Assembly (NCBI GenBank): GCA_946185745.1
Contig: CAMHKQ010000001.1
Location: forward strand, 1 to 64,000
Reading direction: 5' to 3'
Length of the DNA: 64,000 nt
From: an uncultured Bacteroidales bacterium
GTDB taxonomy: Bacteria > Bacteroidota > Bacteroidia > Bacteroidales > UBA932
Shown: piece after piece, positions 35,732-43,683 of the stretch
Position numbering within the stretch: the first letter of the stretch is position 1
Layout of the letters: the number at the start of each line of letters is the position of its first letter
Notes under the pieces: generated by a model
The model's database searches: none
The model's input: only the letters and a program-made list of their open reading frames with translations
Told to the model about the DNA's origin: nothing
Program-made: the position numbers and the translations under genes

Positions 35732-36928
35732 ATGAAAAAGAATATCTGTCTGTACTTTCAGGTGCATCAACCTACAAGGCTCCGCCTCTACAGATTTTTC
35801 GATATAGGCAAGGATTCGCATTATTACGACGATTTCGCCAACCGCACCATTCTGCGCAGGGTGGCAACCAAGTGCTATCTGCCGATGAACGAGCTGCTCT
35901 ACAAGGCGATACAGGAAAACAAGGGGAAATTCAAGGTGGCGTTTTCCATCACCGGCACAGTACTCGAGCAGTTCGACCGCTATGCCCCGGCCGTGATCGA
36001 CAGCTTCCGCAAGCTCGCCGATACAGGGTGCGTGGAGTTCCTCTGTGAGACCTACAGCCATTCGCTGGTATCGCTCAAGAGCTTCAATGAGTTCAAGCAT
36101 CAGGTCACCCGGCAGAAGAACACCATCGAGCAGTACTTCGGCCAGACCCCCAAGGTCTTCCGCAACACCGAGCTCATCTACTCCGATGAAATCGGCACCC
36201 AGCTCTACGAACTGGGCTTCAAGACCGTGCTCACCGAGGGTGCCAGGCACATCATGGGCTGGCGCAGTCCCAACTACCTGTACTGCAACTGCAGGCAGCC
36301 TGCGCAGAAACTCCTCCTCCGAAACTACAAGTTCAGCGACGACATAGCGTTCCGCTTCTCCAACAGGGGCTGGGATGAATGGCCCCTGACCACCGACAAG
36401 TTTGTGAGCTGGCTTCTTAAGGAAGAGGGCGAAATCTTCAACCTTTTCATGGACTACGAGACCTTCGGAGAGCACCAGAGCGTTGAAAGCGGCATCTTCG
36501 ACTTCATGAAGGCGCTGCCGGGGACGGCCCTCGGCACCAAGGAGCTTGCATTTGTCACTCCGTCCGAAGCCGCCAAAAAGCTCGATGCGGTTTCCGAACT
36601 GGAAGTGCCGGCTCCCATTTCCTGGGCCGACGAAGAAAGGGACGTCACCGCATGGCTGGGCAACGAACTCCAGCAGGACGCCTTCAACAAGCTGTACGAC
36701 CTGGTGGAGAAACTGTCCATAATAGACGATCCCGTGCTCTGGGGGGACTTCGCCCATCTTCAGGAAAGCGACCACTTCTACTACATGTGCACGAAGTATT
36801 TCTCGGACGGGGACGTGCACAAGTATTTCAACCCCTACGACACCCCGTACGAGGCGTTCATCAACTACATGAACGTCCTCAGCGACTTTATCATAAGAGT
36901 AAACGAAGCATATGCTGCAAAGAATTGA
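35732..36928 (+). CDS. GH57 family alpha-amylase / glucanotransferase-like protein
   Basis: 398 aa. GH57 motifs in order: FQVHQPTRL (region I), CETYSHSL (region II), FRNTELIYSDEIG (region III, proposed nucleophile Glu) and FMDYETFGEHQ (region IV, acid/base Asp). No signal peptide, so it works on the cytoplasmic glucan with its neighbours. Starts three bases after the GT gene and overlaps the phosphorylase gene by 17 bp. Confidence 0.92.
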   Translation: MKKNICLYFQVHQPTRLRLYRFFDIGKDSHYYDDFANRTILRRVATKCYLPMNELLYKAIQENKGKFKVAFSITGTVLEQFDRYAPAVIDSFRKLADTGCVEFLCETYSHSLVSLKSFNEFKHQVTRQKNTIEQYFGQTPKVFRNTELIYSDEIGTQLYELGFKTVLTEGARHIMGWRSPNYLYCNCRQPAQKLLLRNYKFSDDIAFRFSNRGWDEWPLTTDKFVSWLLKEEGEIFNLFMDYETFGEHQSVESGIFDFMKALPGTALGTKELAFVTPSEAAKKLDAVSELEVPAPISWADEERDVTAWLGNELQQDAFNKLYDLVEKLSIIDDPVLWGDFAHLQESDHFYYMCTKYFSDGDVHKYFNPYDTPYEAFINYMNVLSDFIIRVNEAYAAKN

Positions 36929-39473
36929 TATCGATTCTCCGTCCTGGGAGAGTGTACGCGTGACGCGCCATCTTCCTGGGGAAATCAGGGACCTTGAAAC
37001 CCTTTCCAGAAATCTCTGGTGGTGCTGGAACGACAACGCGAAGGCACTGTTCAAATACATTGATTACGAGCTCTGGCACAATTCCGGGCATAACCCAATG
37101 GAAATCCTGGACAACGTGTCGCTCAAGCGGTACCGCCAGCTCGCCCAGGACTCCACGTTCCTCGGCAACCTGCGCTCCGTGATGGACGAGTTCAACGCTT
37201 ACATGGCCGAGAAGCAGAAGAGGGGCACTCCCTCCATGGCTTATTTCTGCATGGAATACGGCCTGGACGCCTGCCTCAAGATCTATTCCGGAGGCCTCGG
37301 CATCCTTGCGGGCGACTACCTCAAGGAGAGCAGTGACATGAACGTGAACCTGGTGGCCGTCGGCCTTCTGTACCGCTACGGCTACTTTACCCAGAGGATC
37401 ACTCCCCAGGGCAACCAGGTGGCCGAATACGACGCCCAGGACTTCCTGAAGATACCCGCCGATCCCGTCACCGACGAAAACGGCCGCTGGCTCACCGTCT
37501 CCATGCAGATGCCCGGGCGCGAGATGCATGCCCGCATCTGGAAGGTCGCCGTCGGACGTACCGACCTCTACCTCCTCGACACCGATTTCGAGGACAACAT
37601 CCCCGAAGACCGCGAGGTGACGCATCAGCTTTACGGAGGCAGCTGGGAGAACCGCCTCAAGCAGGAGATCCTCCTCGGCATCGGCGGAATCAGGGCCCTG
37701 CGTGCGCTGGGCCTCAATCCCCAGATCTATCATTGCAACGAGGGCCATGCCGCCTTCATAGGCCTCGAGCGTCTCCGCGAATTCATGCAGGGGCAGAATC
37801 TCAGCTACTGGGAAGCGATGGAGCTCGTCCGCGCCAGCGGCCTGTTCACCACCCACACCCCGGTCCCTGCAGGGCACGACGCCTTCGACGAGGAAATGCT
37901 CTCCAAGTACCTCGGCCATTATCCCGCCCGTTTCGGCATCGAATGGAAAACCTTCCTCAGCATGGGAAAGGTGCATGTGGACGATCCCGGCGAGCGCTTC
38001 AGCATGAGCGTCCTGGCGTCCAACTGCTCACAGAACGTGAACGGCGTTTCCATGCTGCACGGCCAGGTCTCGCAGAAGATTTTCGCGAACATGTATCCCG
38101 GCTATCTTCCTGAGGAACTGCACGTGAGCTACGTCACCAACGGCGTCCACTACAACACCTGGGCGTCAAAGGAATGGAAGCAGATTCATTACCGGGTTTT
38201 CGGTCCGGAATTCTTCACCCACCATTACGACAAACGCTGTTTCGGCGGCATCTACAATGTCGGTGACGACGAAATCTGGAAAACCCGCAAGGTCCTCAAG
38301 CACGACCTCATCCGCATCATAAACGACCGTCTCGGCAACCCGGAGATGAGCGCCCACTACAGCCCCGGCGAGGTGGTGGCCATCAAGGACAGGCTCAGCG
38401 AAGACGTCCTCACCATAGGCTTTGCGCGCCGTTTCGCCACATACAAACGCGCCACCCTTCTCTTCACGGACCTCGACCGTCTCGACAGCATCGTGAACGA
38501 TCCCGAGCATCCGGTGCAGTTCATCTTCGCCGGCAAGGCGCATCCTGCCGACGGCATGGGCCAGGATCTCATCAAGAGGATCATAGAAATCTCCAAGGAA
38601 CCGCGTTTCCTTGGCAGGATAGTGTTCGTGCCCGGATACGACATCTCCCTCGCCAAGCGCCTCGTCCAGGGCGTGGACGTGTGGATGAACAATCCCACCC
38701 GCCCGCAGGAGGCCTCCGGAACGTCCGGCGAAAAGGCTTCGATGAACGGCGTCATGCACTTCAGCGTGCTCGACGGCTGGTGGGTGGAGGGTTATAAGGA
38801 AGGCTGCGGCTGGGCTCTTCCACAGAAACGCACCTACGACGACCAGCAGTACCAAAACGAGATGGACGCCGCCACCATTTACAACATAATCGAGAACGAG
38901 ATAGCGCCGGCATATTACGACATCGACCCCGCTACCGGCCGTTCCACCGAATGGGTGGCGTACATCAAGAACACCATTGCGCAGGTGGCTTGCAACTTCA
39001 CCACCAACCGCATGATGGAAGACTACTGCATCCAGTATTACCAGCCCCAGTTCGACCGTTACAACATGCTTGCGGCCGACGACAACCTCAAGGCAAAGGA
39101 ACTGGCGGCATGGAAGAGCGGCGTGGCCGAAGCGTGGCCCAATCTCAAGGTGCTTTCCCGCACCACGCCCAACGCCTCCTACGTGCTTTCGCCTTCCAAG
39201 ATGCTGGAGAGCGAGGTGGTGCTCGACCTGGCCGGCCTTTCTCCCGAAGACATAGGCGTGGAGATCATCTTTGCCACCTCCGACAAGAAGGGCGAGCTCC
39301 ACATCCAGGAGAAGTTCGACTATTCGCTCGCCAAGTTCGAAGACGGCGTCGCCACCTTCAAGGTCTATGTCCTTCCCGAACGTACCGGCATGTACCAGGT
39401 AGGAACACGCATCTATGCCAAGAACGCCCTCCTGCCTCATCGTCAGGACTTCCCGCTGGTAAAATGGCTGTAG
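36912..39473 (+). CDS. glgP: Alpha-glucan phosphorylase (GT35)
   Basis: 853 aa. Releases glucose 1-phosphate from glycogen or maltodextrin. The N-terminal LSRNLWWCWNDNAKALF and YFCMEYGLDACLKIYSGGLG are typical of the shorter bacterial/archaeal phosphorylases; the PLP-lysine region is EASGTSGEKASMNG and DGWWVEGY follows. The last 100 residues form a beta-rich extension. Closes the alpha-glucan set. Overlaps ribF by 10 bp. Confidence 0.94.
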   Translation: MLQRIDIDSPSWESVRVTRHLPGEIRDLETLSRNLWWCWNDNAKALFKYIDYELWHNSGHNPMEILDNVSLKRYRQLAQDSTFLGNLRSVMDEFNAYMAEKQKRGTPSMAYFCMEYGLDACLKIYSGGLGILAGDYLKESSDMNVNLVAVGLLYRYGYFTQRITPQGNQVAEYDAQDFLKIPADPVTDENGRWLTVSMQMPGREMHARIWKVAVGRTDLYLLDTDFEDNIPEDREVTHQLYGGSWENRLKQEILLGIGGIRALRALGLNPQIYHCNEGHAAFIGLERLREFMQGQNLSYWEAMELVRASGLFTTHTPVPAGHDAFDEEMLSKYLGHYPARFGIEWKTFLSMGKVHVDDPGERFSMSVLASNCSQNVNGVSMLHGQVSQKIFANMYPGYLPEELHVSYVTNGVHYNTWASKEWKQIHYRVFGPEFFTHHYDKRCFGGIYNVGDDEIWKTRKVLKHDLIRIINDRLGNPEMSAHYSPGEVVAIKDRLSEDVLTIGFARRFATYKRATLLFTDLDRLDSIVNDPEHPVQFIFAGKAHPADGMGQDLIKRIIEISKEPRFLGRIVFVPGYDISLAKRLVQGVDVWMNNPTRPQEASGTSGEKASMNGVMHFSVLDGWWVEGYKEGCGWALPQKRTYDDQQYQNEMDAATIYNIIENEIAPAYYDIDPATGRSTEWVAYIKNTIAQVACNFTTNRMMEDYCIQYYQPQFDRYNMLAADDNLKAKELAAWKSGVAEAWPNLKVLSRTTPNASYVLSPSKMLESEVVLDLAGLSPEDIGVEIIFATSDKKGELHIQEKFDYSLAKFEDGVATFKVYVLPERTGMYQVGTRIYAKNALLPHRQDFPLVKWL

Positions 39474-40327
39474 TAGCTACCGGTTTCTTCGACGGTGTGC
39501 ACATCGGACACCGCATGGTTATTGAGACTCTCGTAAACTCCGCGCGCGAGCGCGGAGAAGAGAGTGTCATAATAACCTTCTGGCCCCATCCCAGGATTGT
39601 CCTCCACAGCGATGCCATCAGCCTGCGCCTGCTCAACACCCTGGACGAGAAGATAATCCTCCTGAAAAGCCTTGGCGTGGACAGGGTGGAAGTGCTTCCG
39701 TTCACTGAGGAGTTTTCCCGCCTGTCCACGGCGGAATACCTGAAGGGAACCGTGATCGACCGCTTCGGAGGCACCGCAATTCTGCTGGGATACGACAACC
39801 GCATAGGTCACGATTCCGGCACTCCTGAGCAGATAGCCGCCATCGCCTCGGGCCTCGGGCTGGAGGTGATAACTACCGAAAAGGTGTCGGCGATAGGCCT
39901 GGCCGTGAGTTCCACCAAGATACGCAAGGCCCTCCTCGCCGGAGACGTCGCCGCCGCCTCCGTGTATCTGTGCTATGAATATGCCATAGAGGGGGAGGTG
40001 GTCCACGGACGCAAGCTCGGCCGCACCATAGGGTTTCCCACCGCCAATCTGGCGCTCTACGAACAGATGAAGCTCGTCCCCGCCGATGGAGTGTATCTGA
40101 CCAGGGTGCATCTGGGCGACGAATGCTTCTACGGCATGACGAATATAGGGAACGGCATAGAAACCCATATTTTCGATTTCAACGAAGAGATTTACGGCCG
40201 CTGCATGAGGTTGGAATTCCTGCGCAGGGTGAGGGACGAGAAGCACTTTGGCGATTTGCAGGAACTGCGCGTGCAGCTCGCTGCGGATGAAGAATCTTGC
40301 AGGGCGCTGTTGGGAAATCTTAAATAA
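39464..40327 (+). CDS. ribF: Bifunctional riboflavin kinase / FAD synthetase
   Basis: 287 aa. N-terminal FAD synthetase domain with ATGFFDGVHIGHR (HxGH nucleotidyltransferase motif), then FLLG-type AILLGYDNRIGH and AVSSTKIRKAL; C-terminal riboflavin kinase domain with GRTIGFPTANL and GVYLTRV. Converts riboflavin to FMN and FAD. ATG at 39464 lies inside the end of glgP; the longer frame upstream is a shadow. Its place at the end of a glucan operon is probably fortuitous coupling. Confidence 0.95.
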   Translation: MAVVATGFFDGVHIGHRMVIETLVNSARERGEESVIITFWPHPRIVLHSDAISLRLLNTLDEKIILLKSLGVDRVEVLPFTEEFSRLSTAEYLKGTVIDRFGGTAILLGYDNRIGHDSGTPEQIAAIASGLGLEVITTEKVSAIGLAVSSTKIRKALLAGDVAAASVYLCYEYAIEGEVVHGRKLGRTIGFPTANLALYEQMKLVPADGVYLTRVHLGDECFYGMTNIGNGIETHIFDFNEEIYGRCMRLEFLRRVRDEKHFGDLQELRVQLAADEESCRALLGNLK

Positions 40328-40333
40328 TATTCG

Positions 40334-40341
40334 TATATTTG
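40334..40341 (+). promoter_or_regulatory. -7 box of greA
   Basis: TATATTTG, perfect match to TAnnTTTG, immediately after the ribF stop. It leaves a leader of about 50 nt before greA. Supports an independent transcription unit greA-HIT-TlpA-like. Confidence 0.6.
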
Positions 40342-40395
40342 CAAAAGAGACAGGGTTCTGCCGTATGGCGGAACTCCTTTTTAATTGACTTTAAA

Positions 40396-40866
40396 ATGCC
40401 ACAAGTACACTACATGAGCCAGGAAGGGCTCGATGCTATTAAAAAAGAACTGGAAGAGGCTCTGGCCCAGCGTCCGGTGATAGCCGCAGCGATAGGCGAG
40501 GCCCGTGAGAAGGGAGACCTCTCGGAAAATGCAGAATATGAATCTGCCCGCGAGGCCCAGGGGCTGCTGGAGCTCAAGATCGCCCAGCTGCAGGATACGA
40601 TTGCAAATGCCAAAGTTGTGGATGCTTCCCAGATCAATACCGATAAAGTCCAGATGCTCAATAAAGTAAAGGTAAAGAACCTGAATGCCGGGGCAGTCAT
40701 GGAGTTCACCATCGTAGGCGAAAAGGAAGCCGACTTCGCGCACGGCAAACTTGCCGCCACGACCCCCATCGCCAAGGCCCTCCTCGGCCACGGCAAGGGC
40801 GAAGTCGTGGAGGCCACGGTTCCTGCGGGCGCCATCAAATTCGAAATCCTCGACATCTCATTCTAA
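40396..40866 (+). CDS. greA: Transcription elongation factor GreA
   Basis: 156 aa. N-terminal coiled coil with the acidic tip EKGDLSENAEYESAREAQ that enters the RNA polymerase secondary channel, and C-terminal FKBP-like domain ending GAIKFEILDISF. Rescues backtracked RNA polymerase by stimulating transcript cleavage. ATG at 40396 gives the normal family start MPQVHYMSQEGL; the frame upstream runs into the promoter. Confidence 0.96.
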   Translation: MPQVHYMSQEGLDAIKKELEEALAQRPVIAAAIGEAREKGDLSENAEYESAREAQGLLELKIAQLQDTIANAKVVDASQINTDKVQMLNKVKVKNLNAGAVMEFTIVGEKEADFAHGKLAATTPIAKALLGHGKGEVVEATVPAGAIKFEILDISF

Positions 40867-40878
40867 ACGACTACGGCC

Positions 40879-41286
40879 ATGGCAACCATTTTCACACGTA
40901 TCGCCGCAGGCGAAATACCTTCATACAAAGTGGCTGAGAGCGAAGACTTCTATGCCTTCCTCGACATCAATCCGCTCGCCCCGGGCCATACCCTCGTAAT
41001 CCCCAGGAATGTGGAGGACGATTACATCTTCAATCTGGACGAAAAGACCTACGAAGGGCTCTGGGCGTTCGCCCGCAAGGTCGCGCAGGCCATCAAGGCC
41101 GCGGTGCCCTGCAAGAGGGTGGGAGTCGCCGTCCTGGGCATGGAAGTGCCTCATACGCACATCCATCTCGTACCCCTCCAGACCGAAGGAGACCTCGACT
41201 TCCGCAAGGAGCGTCCCGTGGTCACCGACGAACAAAAGGCCGCAATAGCCAAAGCCATACTCGCTGAATATGAAAAACTTGCTTAG
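40879..41286 (+). CDS. HIT family (histidine triad) nucleotide-binding protein
   Basis: 135 aa. Starts TIFTRIAAGEIPSYKVAE and carries the triad HTHIHLVPL near residue 94. HIT hydrolases split AMP- or nucleotide-linked adducts; physiological substrate unknown. Twelve bases after greA and overlapping the next gene by 17 bp. Confidence 0.94.
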   Translation: MATIFTRIAAGEIPSYKVAESEDFYAFLDINPLAPGHTLVIPRNVEDDYIFNLDEKTYEGLWAFARKVAQAIKAAVPCKRVGVAVLGMEVPHTHIHLVPLQTEGDLDFRKERPVVTDEQKAAIAKAILAEYEKLA

Positions 41287-42379
41287 GTTCATCCTCCCGC
41301 TGGCAGCTCTGCTGCCTCTCGCGTGCACTCCAAAGGCGTCCGTTCAGGGCACCGTAAAGGACGCACCCGGACATAACGTGGAAGTCAGGGAGCTCAACAT
41401 GAATGCATGGACGGTGCTCGACACCGTCAAGACCGATGCGTCGGGCGCTTTCAGGTACAGCCTTCCGGTAGAAAAGGGCCAGCCCGAGTTCGTCTATCTG
41501 TTCCATGGCGGCACAAAGATAGCCTCCCTCCTGCTAAAAAGCGGAGACAAAGTGACTGTAGCGGCCGACACCCTGGGCAACTTTACGGTCGAGGGTTCCG
41601 AAGATTCCGGCTACCTGGCGGAAAACGAAAAGCGTTTCGCCGCCTTCGCCTCCCAGATGAAGGCTCTCGACGAGCAGGGGGGCATGAATTCCGAAATGGC
41701 GCAGCTCTTCGTGGGCCATTACCGCGAGTGCGTGAATTTCCTGCTTGCGCATCCGGGAAGCCTTGCGTGCGTACCCGTACTTTATGAAAGCCTGAACGAG
41801 TACACTCCCGTATTCAACCAGCTAACCGACGCCATCATTTTCCGTAGGGTATGTGATTCGCTCACAGCCGAGTATCCCGATTCCCGCTACGTCAAGGCTC
41901 TCCAGAAAGAGACCGAGCGCCGCGAGAACCTGCTCTCCGTGCAGAACCGGGTGAACAACGCCGAAGCGGCGGACTATCCCGAGCTTTCGCTTCCCGCCAT
42001 CGACGGCAAGGAAGTATCGCTTTCAGGCCTCGGGGCCAGGGCGGTGATAGTCCATTTCTGGGATCCTTCCGATGCGGAGCAGAAGATGTTCAATATGGAC
42101 GTCCTTATGCCCCTTTATGAGCGCTGGCATTCACGCGGGCTCGAAATCTATTCCGTCGGCGTGTCTGCGTCAAAGCCCGCGTGGGCGCTGGTAGTCAACA
42201 GCCAGAAACTGCCCTGGGTGAACGTCTGCGACGGCCTGGGCGCTTCTTCTCCGGCTATTCTGCGCTACAACGTGGGGCAGCTCCCGACATCGGTGCTGAT
42301 CGTCGAAAAAGACGGAATCGTAGAGGTGAGCGGCGGTCTCCCCGGGCTGGAAAAAACGCTGGCAAAAGTGCTAAAATAG
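41270..42379 (+). CDS. DUF4369/TlpA-like thioredoxin-fold lipoprotein lacking the CxxC
   Basis: 369 aa. Lipobox LPLAC (Cys19). The N-terminal part matches the DUF4369 beta domain found before TlpA domains in Bacteroidetes; the C-terminal 130 residues have a thioredoxin-like order (VIVHFWDPSDAEQKMF, LPTSVLIVEKDG). At the position of the redox CxxC the sequence reads DPSDAEQ with no cysteines, so it cannot act as a classical thiol-disulfide reductase. May be a structural or regulatory relative. Convergent with tsaB, overlapping it by 9 bp. Confidence 0.88.
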   Translation: MKNLLRFILPLAALLPLACTPKASVQGTVKDAPGHNVEVRELNMNAWTVLDTVKTDASGAFRYSLPVEKGQPEFVYLFHGGTKIASLLLKSGDKVTVAADTLGNFTVEGSEDSGYLAENEKRFAAFASQMKALDEQGGMNSEMAQLFVGHYRECVNFLLAHPGSLACVPVLYESLNEYTPVFNQLTDAIIFRRVCDSLTAEYPDSRYVKALQKETERRENLLSVQNRVNNAEAADYPELSLPAIDGKEVSLSGLGARAVIVHFWDPSDAEQKMFNMDVLMPLYERWHSRGLEIYSVGVSASKPAWALVVNSQKLPWVNVCDGLGASSPAILRYNVGQLPTSVLIVEKDGIVEVSGGLPGLEKTLAKVLK

Positions 42380-43057
42380 CTTCTTGTTGCTGACTGTGGC
42401 TATGAATTCCTTCAGGTAGAAGGGCTCGAAATAGGCCACGTCGCGGAAATTATTCTGCTCCATTTCGCGCATTGCGGGGTGGAGCATTCCTTTTGCTTCC
42501 GGGAACGTCTGGACGAATTTTGCCGATGCGGGAAGAACCTGCCTGGATTTTTCCGCCCCGTCGCCTATTACCAGAACCGGCCCCATGGCGAACTGCTCTG
42601 CAAAGCTGTCCGGGGTGAGAACTACCGGGGCTATTTCCGTAAGCCTTTGCCCTTCAGGGGAGTAGACACAGGTGTAGACTTCCATTCTGCGGGCGTCCAG
42701 CATCGGGAGGACGGCCTTGCAGCCTTCCGGTTGTTCGGAAAGGCCCTGCCAGAAGAGAGTCTCGAGGGTGCTTACCGCCAGCAGGGGCAGACCGGCGCCG
42801 AAACACAGGCCTTTCGCCGTGGACACTCCCACCCGAAGCCCGGTATATGAGCCCGGCCCCATGCTCACGCACACCGCGTCGCAGTCCTTCGCAGTCCAGC
42901 CGCATTCGTCCAGCATCTCCTTTACAAAGGGAGCGGTCATGGAGGCGTGCACCCTGGGCTCGGCCGATTTGCGGGCGGACACTATCCTGCCGTTCTCCGC
43001 GAGCGCAGTCGAGCAGAGAGAGGTGGAGGTTTCGAGAAGTATTATCCTGTTTGCCAT
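42371..43057 (-). CDS. tsaB: tRNA N6-threonylcarbamoyladenosine biosynthesis protein TsaB
   Basis: 228 aa ASKHA-fold protein. ILLETSTSLCSTAL, SMGPGSYTGLRVGVSTAKGL and LLAVSTLETL are the standard TsaB motifs. Partner of TsaD/TsaE in making t6A37 on ANN-decoding tRNAs. Starts one base after the cvpA stop on the minus strand. Confidence 0.95.
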   Translation of the reverse strand: MANRIILLETSTSLCSTALAENGRIVSARKSAEPRVHASMTAPFVKEMLDECGWTAKDCDAVCVSMGPGSYTGLRVGVSTAKGLCFGAGLPLLAVSTLETLFWQGLSEQPEGCKAVLPMLDARRMEVYTCVYSPEGQRLTEIAPVVLTPDSFAEQFAMGPVLVIGDGAEKSRQVLPASAKFVQTFPEAKGMLHPAMREMEQNNFRDVAYFEPFYLKEFIATVSNKKLF

Positions 43058-43058
43058 T

Positions 43059-43613
43059 TCAGATTATGGCGCCGGTGACCGCCGTGGAGTCGGCTGCCGC
43101 GGCGTCGATTGCCGGAGTGGCGTTGCCGGTTACGAAATCCTTGAGATAGGGGAATACGTTTTCGGCGCCCGTGCGGAGGGTGGAGTAGACTATGGATTCG
43201 TTGAGGGTGTCGGGGTTGATGAGGCTCCATTTATCGTTCACTGAATCGAACAGATAAATGAGCAGACCGATTACCAGGGCGGCCTTCAGAAGCGCGAACA
43301 CCAGCCCCAGCAGGCGGTTGAGCCAGCTCAGCGAGGCTATCTTGAGCGTGCTGGTGATGAGCTTGCCCAACAGGTTGAGGATGAGTACCGCCAGGACTAC
43401 GATCACGATGAAGGAAACCACCTGCATGGTTTTGGGCTCGAGGCTGATGAAGCCGGAGGCCCATACGCTCAGGGGAGTGGAGAATTTGAACGCCAGCCAC
43501 GCTCCAAGGAGTATTGACACGATGGCTACGAGCTGTTCTACAAAACCTTTCTGGATGCCCCTCACGACTGCAGGGATGAAACATATCAGAAGTATGATGT
43601 CCAGTGTTCCCAT
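43059..43613 (-). CDS. CvpA family membrane protein
   Basis: 184 aa with four hydrophobic segments (about 1-20, 25-45, 63-83, 100-125). The start MGTLDIILLICFIPAVVRGIQKG and the WLNRLLGLVFALLKAALVIG stretch are characteristic of CvpA/colicin V production-type proteins. Role unclear in general (envelope homeostasis). The C-terminal 50 residues are soluble. Cotranscribed with tsaB. Confidence 0.88.
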   Translation of the reverse strand: MGTLDIILLICFIPAVVRGIQKGFVEQLVAIVSILLGAWLAFKFSTPLSVWASGFISLEPKTMQVVSFIVIVVLAVLILNLLGKLITSTLKIASLSWLNRLLGLVFALLKAALVIGLLIYLFDSVNDKWSLINPDTLNESIVYSTLRTGAENVFPYLKDFVTGNATPAIDAAAADSTAVTGAII

Positions 43614-43640
43614 ATTATTGCTAAAAACCGCAGAATTCCT

Positions 43641-43648
43641 TATCTTTG
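43641..43648 (+). promoter_or_regulatory. -7 box of ileS operon
   Basis: TATCTTTG matches TAnnTTTG; ATTG at 43617-43620 sits 20 bases upstream as a partial -33 element. ileS begins 36 bases downstream, too short for a T-box, and none is seen. Confidence 0.6.
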
Positions 43649-43683
43649 TAAACTAAAATACAACGCAAATTTAGAGAAAAAAA

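Noticed and set aside
43614..43683. T-box or other leader riboswitch before ileS
   Set aside because: Only 36 bases separate the -7 box from the start codon, too short, and no T-box sequence is visible.
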